From: an uncultured Collinsella sp.
GTDB lineage: Bacteria > Actinomycetota > Coriobacteriia > Coriobacteriales > Coriobacteriaceae
Direction of reading: 5' to 3'
NCBI GenBank assembly: GCA_900554495.1
Contig: USHR01000131.1
Coordinates: 1 to 5,247, forward strand
Length of the DNA stretch: 5,247 nucleotides
Numbering within the stretch: the stretch's first letter is position 1; every line of letters starts with the position of its first letter. The notes beneath the pieces were generated by a model, which ran no database searches, was not told the DNA's origin, and saw nothing but the letters and a program-made list of their open reading frames with translations. Below, piece by piece: positions 1-4,405 of this stretch. The translations under genes and the position numbers were made by a program.

Positions 1-27
1 GGTGGTACGGCACCTCTAGAAGAGTAA
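1..27 (+). CDS. possible 3' end of an upstream gene (8 codons and stop)
   Basis: Read in frame 1, the left edge gives GGTAPLEE followed by a TAA at 25-27. The stop overlaps the rplS ribosome binding site and lies 10 bases before its ATG, the spacing expected of an operon neighbour. In many bacteria trmD precedes rplS, so this could be the trmD C-terminus, but eight residues cannot show that. Frame 3 is also open across the edge, so even the frame is uncertain. Confidence 0.25.
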   Translation, partial: GGTAPLEE

Positions 28-37
28 GGAATTGCAC

Positions 38-379
38 ATGGATTACATCCGCGCAATCGAGCGTCAGCAGATCCGCGAGGACATTCCTCAGGTTCGCGTC
101 GCCGACAACGTCAAGGTTCACTACCGCATTAAGGAAGGCGACCGCGAGCGCATCCAGGTCTTCCAGGGCGACGTCATCCGCATGGCCGGCGCCGGTGCCC
201 GCGAGACCTTCACCGTCCGCAAGATGTCCTTCGGTGTCGGTGTTGAGCGTACCTTCCCGCTTCACAGCCCCAAGATCGCCAAGCTCGAGGTCGTTCGTCA
301 TGGTCGCGTCCGTCGCGCCAAGCTGTACTACCTCCGCGACAAGGTGGGCAAGGCTGCTCGCATCCCCGAGAAGCGCTAA
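38..379 (+). CDS. rplS: 50S ribosomal protein L19
   Basis: This 113-residue protein is the large-subunit ribosomal protein L19, which lies at the interface with the 30S subunit. It has the full family pattern: an N-terminal helix (IERQQIREDIP, near residues 6-16), an SH3-like barrel with VKVHYRIKEGDRERIQVFQGDVI, then the signature FTVRKMSFGVGVERTFPLHS and the basic tail VRRAKLYYLRDKVGKAARI. Length matches the usual 113-120 residues. The family usually reads FEGVVI where this protein has FQGDVI, a mild variation. The ATG at 38 is chosen over an in-frame TTG at 32 because AAGGA at 26-30 lies 7 bases before it and the family starts here. Codons are strongly biased to C-ending and CGC/CGT forms, as expected for a highly expressed gene. 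A strong terminator follows. Confidence 0.97.
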   Translation: MDYIRAIERQQIREDIPQVRVADNVKVHYRIKEGDRERIQVFQGDVIRMAGAGARETFTVRKMSFGVGVERTFPLHSPKIAKLEVVRHGRVRRAKLYYLRDKVGKAARIPEKR

Positions 380-394
380 GAAGATCGCAGCGTC

Positions 395-412
395 TGTCCA
401 CTCGTTTGGACA
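395..412 (+). other. small hairpin ahead of the rplS terminator
   Basis: TGTCCA (395-400) and TGGACA (407-412) are perfect inverted repeats around the six-base loop CTCGTT. The hairpin lies 16 bases after the rplS stop and 1 base before the terminator stem. It may help terminate transcription or protect the 3' end of the message. It could also be chance. Confidence 0.4.
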
Positions 413-413
413 C

Positions 414-443
414 AAGGGTCACCTTCGGGTGGCCCTTCTTTTT
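414..443 (+). terminator. intrinsic terminator after rplS
   Basis: AAGGGTCACC (414-423) pairs with GGTGGCCCTT (428-437) over ten base pairs with a single G-U wobble. The loop is the very stable UUCG tetraloop, closed by C-G (424-427). One C and a run of five T (439-443) follow. This is a textbook Rho-independent terminator and should end most rplS transcripts before rnhB. Confidence 0.92.
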
Positions 444-458
444 ATCTGATTTGCATGC

Positions 459-466
459 AAGGAGGG
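459..466 (+). promoter_or_regulatory. ribosome binding site of rnhB
   Basis: AAGGAGGG is a near-perfect Shine-Dalgarno sequence. GGAGG (461-465) ends 7 bases before the ATG at 473. This rules out the in-frame ATG at 455, which overlaps the site and has no upstream Shine-Dalgarno, and disfavours the ATG at 482, which is 16 bases away. The left end of the site overlaps a perfect 10-base palindrome, TTGCATGCAA (451-460). Confidence 0.85.
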
Positions 467-472
467 CCTGGT

Positions 473-1261
473 ATGGCCAACATGACGAGCTCGGTTTCGG
501 CATCGCAGGTTGCCGGTGAGTTGGCGAGCGCCACGTTTGAGGAGATTCCCGCCCTCGTGGAGCATTATCGCGAGGACCCGCGCCAGCAGGTGATCAAGGC
601 TTGCGAACGCGCCCTCAAACGCCATGCCAAAGAGCTTGCCGAGCGCGAGCGCGTCAATGACATGTACGAGCTTATGCATGAGCTTGGCGGCGATGGAGTG
701 GTCGTTGGTGTCGACGAGGTGGGTCGCGGATCGGTGGCCGGTCCTTTGACGGTATGCGCTGTCTGCCTTCCTATGGAGCCGCGCGTCTGGGGCATCAACG
801 ATTCCAAAAAGCTCACGCCGGCGCGCCGCGAGTTGCTCTCAGTGAAGATTGCCGAGGTGGCGACGGCGATCGGTTTTTGCCATATCGCTCCCGCGGATAT
901 CGATGAGATGGGCATGGCCCGCGCCATCCGCGCTGCCGTCGCGGGCGCCGTGGCCGATACGGGGCTCGAGCCCGATTGCGTGCTTATGGACGGTAACCCC
1001 TTGGGCGCCGTTCCCAACGAGCGCGACGTGGTGAAGGGCGATGCCAAAATCGCCTGTATCGCCGCGGCGTCCATCATGGCTAAGGTGACGCGTGACGAGA
1101 TGATGGTCGAGTACGACGCCGAGTATCCCGAGTACCATCTGGCCGAGTCGAAGGGCTATGCAAGCCCCGAGCATATCGAGGCCATTCGCAAACATGGACT
1201 TTGTCCTCTGCACCGCGTGAGCTTTTGCGGAAATTTTCTGCAGACTGAGCGCCTTTTCTAG
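473..1261 (+). CDS. rnhB: ribonuclease HII
   Basis: This 262-residue cytoplasmic enzyme cleaves RNA in RNA:DNA hybrids and starts excision of single ribonucleotides embedded in DNA. The four catalytic carboxylates are visible: D81 and E82 in VDEVGRG, D173 in MDGN, and D190 in KGDAK, 17 residues later as in characterised RNase HII enzymes. DSKKL (110-114), the AAASIMAKVTRD block (197-208) and the C-terminal KGYASPEH and HRVSF motifs also match. Residues 1 to about 75 form an N-terminal extension of the type seen in Bacillus RnhB (EDPRQQV and a charged helix before the catalytic core), giving a length close to the 255 residues of that subgroup. The usual GRGPLAGP reads GRGSVAGP here. The gene sits between two terminators. 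It has little room for its own promoter, so it may depend on readthrough from rplS. Confidence 0.97.
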   Translation: MANMTSSVSASQVAGELASATFEEIPALVEHYREDPRQQVIKACERALKRHAKELAERERVNDMYELMHELGGDGVVVGVDEVGRGSVAGPLTVCAVCLPMEPRVWGINDSKKLTPARRELLSVKIAEVATAIGFCHIAPADIDEMGMARAIRAAVAGAVADTGLEPDCVLMDGNPLGAVPNERDVVKGDAKIACIAAASIMAKVTRDEMMVEYDAEYPEYHLAESKGYASPEHIEAIRKHGLCPLHRVSFCGNFLQTERLF

Positions 1262-1310
1262 GTCAATTGTGGAAACAGGGACCCCTGGGGTTATATAAAC
1301 CTGCTGGTAG

Positions 1311-1352
1311 CGGGCCGTATGCAACAACATTGCTGCGTACGGCCCGTTTTTT
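1311..1352 (+). terminator. intrinsic terminator after rnhB
   Basis: CGGGCCGTATGCA (1311-1323) pairs with TGCGTACGGCCCG (1334-1346) over thirteen base pairs with one G-U wobble. The loop has ten bases, and six T (1347-1352) follow directly. The stem starts 50 bases after the rnhB stop. This strong Rho-independent terminator separates rnhB from the yraN unit. The reverse strand lacks a comparable T-run, so it works in the + direction. Confidence 0.93.
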
Positions 1353-1392
1353 GTCGGCATTTGGTCAGCTTTTGGTTTGCTTCCGGTACTTA

Positions 1393-1438
1393 CCCGCATG
1401 AAAGGTGCCCTCATCATCGGGGCAATGCAGTGTGCGGG
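1393..1438 (+). promoter_or_regulatory. potential structured leader before yraN
   Basis: CCCGCATG (1393-1400) can pair with TGTGCGGG (1431-1438): six Watson-Crick pairs and two G-U pairs. The pairing encloses a second hairpin, TGCCCT (1406-1411) with GGGGCA (1419-1424), closing a seven-base loop. The outer stem ends directly against the AAAGGAG ribosome binding site at 1439. GCAT (1396-1399) could alternatively pair with ATGC (1425-1428), so two folds compete. The pairing is seen in the sequence. A regulatory role is inference, and no known riboswitch class is recognised. Confidence 0.35.
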
Positions 1439-1454
1439 AAAGGAGACCCCATGA
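1398..1454 (+). CDS. possible 18-residue leader ORF overlapping the yraN start
   Basis: ATG at 1398 opens an ORF reading MKGALIIGAMQCAGKETP. It ends with TGA at 1452-1454, which overlaps the yraN ATG as ATGA, the usual arrangement for translational coupling. The yraN ribosome binding site lies inside it as AAG-GAG codons. Against it being real, no Shine-Dalgarno precedes position 1398 and the ORF is very short. Its GA(x)4GK pattern loosely recalls the P-loop start of CbiA-type ATPases, but this is far too little to claim homology. It may be a leader peptide, a gene remnant or chance. Confidence 0.2.
   Translation: MKGALIIGAMQCAGKETP
1439..1445 (+). promoter_or_regulatory. ribosome binding site of yraN
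   Basis: AAAGGAG is a strong Shine-Dalgarno sequence 5 bases before the ATG at 1451. It fixes the yraN start there rather than at the upstream in-frame ATG at 1319, which lies inside the rnhB terminator stem. The site abuts the potential leader stem that ends at 1438. Confidence 0.8.
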
Positions 1455-1936
1455 GTGCCGCAAGCAAAAAGAGCAAGACGCAGCAGCTCAAGGAACGTTG
1501 GGAAAACGGCGAGCTCGACTGCGGGGCGATGAAGCCCGAGTTTATCAAGGGACTCAGTCCCCGCGAGCTGGGTATGCTGGGCGAGCTGATCACCATCGAC
1601 TACTTTAACGAGCGCGGCTACACCTTGCTGGAGCAGGGTTATCGTTGCACCGAGGGCGAGGCCGATCTGGTGCTGCTCGATGAGCTCGACGATGTCGTGG
1701 TTATGGCCGAGGTCAAGACCAGACGCGTCGCCCTGGATTGCAACACGCGGGTCTTTCCCGAGGAGGCCGTGGACGCCCAAAAGCAACGCCGCTACCGCCG
1801 CATCGCAAGTTGCTATCTCATGGAGCATTATCCGCTCAAGGCGATTCGCTTCGATGCCGTGGGTGTCACCATTCGCGGCGGGCATATCGCCGAGATCGAG
1901 CATCAGTACAACGCGTTCGATTGGCAGGTGTCGTGA
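1451..1936 (+). CDS. yraN: YraN/UPF0102 family protein, predicted nuclease fold
   Basis: This 161-residue protein belongs to the YraN (UPF0102) family, which has a restriction-endonuclease/Holliday-resolvase-like fold but no firmly established function. The family pattern begins near residue 36: LSPRELGMLGE (with E45), then FNERGYTLLEQGYRC and GEADLV (E70, D72). Next come MAEVKTR (E87, K89) and RFDAVGV (133-139). E45, D72, E87 and K89 are the likely PD-(D/E)XK-type active-site residues. YraN proteins are usually near 120 residues. The extra length is an N-terminal stretch of about 35 residues beginning with a lysine/serine-rich segment (MSAASKKSKTQQLKERW) and containing no family motif. The gene begins the unit with comM and dprA, and its stop overlaps the comM start by one base, suggesting coupled translation. 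The context implies a role in DNA processing or recombination, which is inference. Confidence 0.9.
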   Translation: MSAASKKSKTQQLKERWENGELDCGAMKPEFIKGLSPRELGMLGELITIDYFNERGYTLLEQGYRCTEGEADLVLLDELDDVVVMAEVKTRRVALDCNTRVFPEEAVDAQKQRRYRRIASCYLMEHYPLKAIRFDAVGVTIRGGHIAEIEHQYNAFDWQVS

Positions 1937-3459
1937 TGGCGTTCGAGACGTTTGCCGTTCACGCGGCCTGCATTCGCGGCGTCGAGGCGATTCACGTCAC
2001 GGTCGAGGTCTCGCTTGCCGGCGGCGTTCCGGGCATTCAGATGCTCGGCATCCCGAGTATGGAGGTGATGGAGTCGCGTGGTCGCATTCGCTGTGCGATG
2101 CGCTCCGCCGGGTTCGAGATCCCACGCTCGGGCATTACGGTCAATCTGGCACCTGGCGATATTCGCAAGACCGGTAGCGGCTTTGATCTTCCCATCGCCA
2201 TCGCGGTATTGGCGGCCGATGGTCAGATTCCCCGCGACAACCTCGATCGTTGTCTTATCGCCGGTGAGCTTGGCTTGGACGGTACGGTGCTTCCTGTCAA
2301 GGGCGAGGTGGCGTTTCAGCTGCTGGCTCGCGACATGGGGCTGTCTTTTATCGCCGGCAGATCAGACCAGCATGTGCCACTCGCGGGCGTGGATTGCGGA
2401 TTCATAGATCATTTGTCTCAGCTTGCTCATGGTATGGGCGATGCCGCGCGGCATTATCTGGATTCCGAGGGTGTGGAGGCTACTTTTGAGCCCGAACTCG
2501 ACTATGCCGACGTGCTGGGGCAGGAGGTTGCCAAACGCGGCATGGCACTGGCGGCAGCGGGTGAGCTCGGTTTGCTTATGATCGGGTCCCCGGGATCGGG
2601 CAAGACGATGCTCGCGCGTCGTATGACCGGCATCCTGCCCGAGCTTTCCGTTGAGGATCAACAGGAGGCGCTGTGCATCCATTCGGTTTTGGGTGAGAAC
2701 ATTGATGGCTTGTTGGCGGGGCACCGGCCCTTCCGCAGGCCGCATCACAGCATTTCGACCGCGGGCCTCATCGGCGGCGGACGTCCAGTACATCCGGGCG
2801 AAATTAGCCTAGCTCATGGCGGCGTGCTCTTTTTGGACGAGCTTGCCGAGTTTCCCACGGGCGTACTGCAGACGCTGCGTCAGCCCATCGAACGCGGCTA
2901 CGTGAGGATCGTACGCGTCGACGGGGCCTTTACCTTTCCGTCGCGCTTTCAGCTGCTGGCTGCGAGCAATCCCTGCCCCTGCGGTTTTTTGGGCGATCGC
3001 GAGGTTCCGTGCCGCTGCTCGGCATCGATGGTCGAGCGCTATCGGGCAAAGCTGCGCGGTCCTTTGGCTGACCGTATCGACATGATGATCGATGTGACCC
3101 GTCCCGATCCCCAGGTGATTATCGAGGGCGCGGAGGGTATGTCGTCGGCCGAGTTACGTGACTACGTTGTGCGCGGTCGCGCTTTTCGCGCTTGGCGCGA
3201 ATCCCGTATGGACGATGCGGATGCCGAGGCCGAGGATGACGAGACGCGGTCCATTGACGGCGTCGTTTCGACCTTTGAGCTCGATGATGCGGCGGAGAAG
3301 TGTGTGCTCGGCCTGTCGAAGCGCACGCATCTTACGGGTCGCGGCATCGTGCGCCTGGTGCGTATCGCGCGTACAATCGCCGACGTCGCCGAGAGCGAGC
3401 AGGTGACGCAGGACCACGTGCTCGAGGCGGCGATGTACCAGGGAAGGAGGGACCAATGA
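1936..3459 (+). CDS. comM: ComM/YifB AAA+ ATPase (Mg-chelatase-like)
   Basis: This 507-residue protein is a ComM (YifB) family AAA+ ATPase. In naturally transformable bacteria ComM is a hexameric helicase that drives branch migration of incoming DNA. Domains in order: an N-terminal Lon-like/ChlI domain (about 15-170, with VNLAPGDIRKTGSGFDLPIA), the Mg-chelatase AAA+ core (about 188-395) and a C-terminal helical domain (about 400-500). Visible motifs are Walker A GSPGSGKT (217-224), Walker B GGVLFLDE (295-302), the family block ASNPCPCG (343-350) with paired cysteines C347/C349 and C359/C361, the arginine-finger region PLADRID (376-382), and the sensor-2 region ending VRIARTIADV. Length equals the usual 500-510. 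An acidic run at about 426-437 (DDADAEAEDDET) replaces a normally less charged stretch. ATG 1936 (TGATG with the yraN stop) is preferred, with AGGTG at 1926-1930. A GTG one codon earlier (1933) would also work. Confidence 0.95.
   Translation: MAFETFAVHAACIRGVEAIHVTVEVSLAGGVPGIQMLGIPSMEVMESRGRIRCAMRSAGFEIPRSGITVNLAPGDIRKTGSGFDLPIAIAVLAADGQIPRDNLDRCLIAGELGLDGTVLPVKGEVAFQLLARDMGLSFIAGRSDQHVPLAGVDCGFIDHLSQLAHGMGDAARHYLDSEGVEATFEPELDYADVLGQEVAKRGMALAAAGELGLLMIGSPGSGKTMLARRMTGILPELSVEDQQEALCIHSVLGENIDGLLAGHRPFRRPHHSISTAGLIGGGRPVHPGEISLAHGGVLFLDELAEFPTGVLQTLRQPIERGYVRIVRVDGAFTFPSRFQLLAASNPCPCGFLGDREVPCRCSASMVERYRAKLRGPLADRIDMMIDVTRPDPQVIIEGAEGMSSAELRDYVVRGRAFRAWRESRMDDADAEAEDDETRSIDGVVSTFELDDAAEKCVLGLSKRTHLTGRGIVRLVRIARTIADVAESEQVTQDHVLEAAMYQGRRDQ
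3444..3450 (+). promoter_or_regulatory. ribosome binding site of dprA
   Basis: AAGGAGG, inside the last codons of comM, lies 5 bases before the ATG at 3456 and 8 bases before the second in-frame ATG at 3459. Both spacings work, so the start is uncertain by one residue. It rules out a start near 3300, well inside comM. Confidence 0.8.
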
Positions 3460-4391
3460 TGGCCGAGGGGACCTTCGAGCTGCATCCAGGTGACGCGTTG
3501 TATCCCGAGACCGTTTTGGAGCTTTCTGATGTACCTCAGACGCTCTATGTGCGCGGCAACCCCGAGGCGCTTTCGACGCCCGCGCTCTCCATCATCGGCG
3601 CGCGAAAGGCCTCGCCGTATGGTCTTGCCGTGGCAGAGCTTGCGGCAAAGGTTGCGGTCGAGGCGGGAGTGACGGTAGTTTCGGGCGGCGCGGTCGGTTG
3701 TGACCAGGCCTCGGGTTGGGCTGCGGTCAACGCCGGCGGCAAACACGTCGTGGTGCTGGGGACGGGCGCCGACGTGGTCTACCCGCGTTCGAGCGCGGGG
3801 CTTATTACACGCACGCTCGATATGGGTGGCGCGGTCGTGTCGATCTCTCCGTGGGGCATGGGGCCGCGCAAGTTTGCCTTTCCGCGCCGCAATCGCGTGA
3901 TCGCGGCCCTGTCGCAAGCCCTCTTTGTATCCGAGGCGGGTATGCCTTCCGGGACGTTTTCTACAGCCGAGGCTGCTATGGATTTGGGGCGCGAACTTCT
4001 TGCCGTGCCGGGGTCGATCCTATCGCCCGAGTCGCGTGGCACGAATTACCTCATTGCGAACGGTGCCTGCTGCATCATCGACGAGGAATCTATCGAGATG
4101 GCTATCTCACGCATCTACGGCACCCTGCGCTACTCTCGCCCCGATGCTCCCGGCATTGCCGACCTGAATCCAACACAGCAGACCGTGATGCATGCGCTCA
4201 TCGCCTCTCCGCTCAAGGTCGACGACATCGCGGCGCTCGTCTCGCTCGATGCTGTCGGCGTACTCAAACTCCTGGGTTCGCTTGAACTCGAGGGCCTTAT
4301 CGAGCGCATGATGGATGGAAGGTATGCGCCCTCCAAGTTTGCTCTTCACGCCCAGACGCCCTTCGGTCACAATGGAAAACGTGTCAATTAG
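3456..4391 (+). CDS. dprA: DNA-processing protein DprA (Smf), short form
   Basis: This 311-residue cytoplasmic protein is DprA, which binds incoming single-stranded DNA in transformation and loads RecA. The Rossmann-like core covers about residues 8-215: PGDALYPETVLEL and LYVRGN, then GARKASPYG (48-56), VSGGAVGCD (75-83), VVVLGTGADVVYP, FPRRNRVIAALS (142-153), EAGMPSGTFSTAEAA and PGSILSPESRGTNYLIANGA. A C-terminal winged-helix/DML1-like domain (about 237-292) ends at GLIERMMDGRYAPS. The protein starts directly before the core and so lacks the N-terminal SAM/HhH domain found in many DprA proteins. Two usual features are altered: the AAH after the GxD motif reads ASGW, and the SE of the (L/V)SE(Y/x)P motif reads SISP. 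The first codon overlaps the comM stop as ATGA, so translation is probably coupled. Confidence 0.95.
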   Translation: MMAEGTFELHPGDALYPETVLELSDVPQTLYVRGNPEALSTPALSIIGARKASPYGLAVAELAAKVAVEAGVTVVSGGAVGCDQASGWAAVNAGGKHVVVLGTGADVVYPRSSAGLITRTLDMGGAVVSISPWGMGPRKFAFPRRNRVIAALSQALFVSEAGMPSGTFSTAEAAMDLGRELLAVPGSILSPESRGTNYLIANGACCIIDEESIEMAISRIYGTLRYSRPDAPGIADLNPTQQTVMHALIASPLKVDDIAALVSLDAVGVLKLLGSLELEGLIERMMDGRYAPSKFALHAQTPFGHNGKRVN

Positions 4392-4405
4392 AAAGGTGTT
4401 TGCAG

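Larger units (their letters stand above)
1262..1450 (+). other. intergenic region between rnhB and yraN
   Basis: This 189-base stretch is the only sizeable gap in the window. It contains, in order: a G/C palindromic patch (ACCCCTGGGGT, 1281-1291), an AT-rich TATATAA element (1292-1298), the rnhB terminator, and a 98-base leader before yraN with nested inverted repeats and an 18-codon ORF. The transcript of the yraN-comM-dprA-trmFO unit presumably starts here. No hexamer pair resembles a sigma-70 promoter well enough to call. TATAAA at 1294-1299 is a fair -10 match but lies before the terminator and lacks a good -35. Confidence 0.6.

Noticed and set aside
455..472. Earlier rnhB start at ATG 455
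   Set aside because: It lies within the palindrome, overlaps the Shine-Dalgarno itself and has no site of its own upstream.
1361..1392. Possible sigma-70 promoter for yraN (TTGGTC with TACTTA)
   Set aside because: The spacing is 20 bases and both hexamers are weak matches. It is not distinguishable from chance.
1319..1450. Upstream extension of yraN to the ATG at 1319
   Set aside because: That ATG lies inside the rnhB terminator stem and has no ribosome binding site. The added residues match no family feature, while the ATG at 1451 has AAAGGAG.
839..1903. A 354-codon ORF on the minus strand covering rnhB, the gap and yraN
   Set aside because: It is antisense to two well-supported genes, crosses the rnhB terminator, and its product is rich in His, Asp, Gly and Leu as expected from reverse reading of GC-rich codons. 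No family motif is visible.
1738..1935. Upstream extension of comM into yraN
   Set aside because: The extra residues are a shadow of yraN. The ComM family begins at about MAFETFAVHA, and 1936 gives the usual 507 residues.
3300..3455. Upstream extension of dprA that might supply the missing SAM domain
   Set aside because: The extra residues are an arginine/alanine-rich shadow of the comM C-terminus with no helix-hairpin-helix pattern, and the ribosome binding site at 3444-3450 points to 3456/3459.
3162..3917. A 251-codon ORF on the minus strand over comM and dprA
   Set aside because: It is antisense to two conserved genes, with an arginine-rich composition typical of a shadow frame and no recognisable domain.
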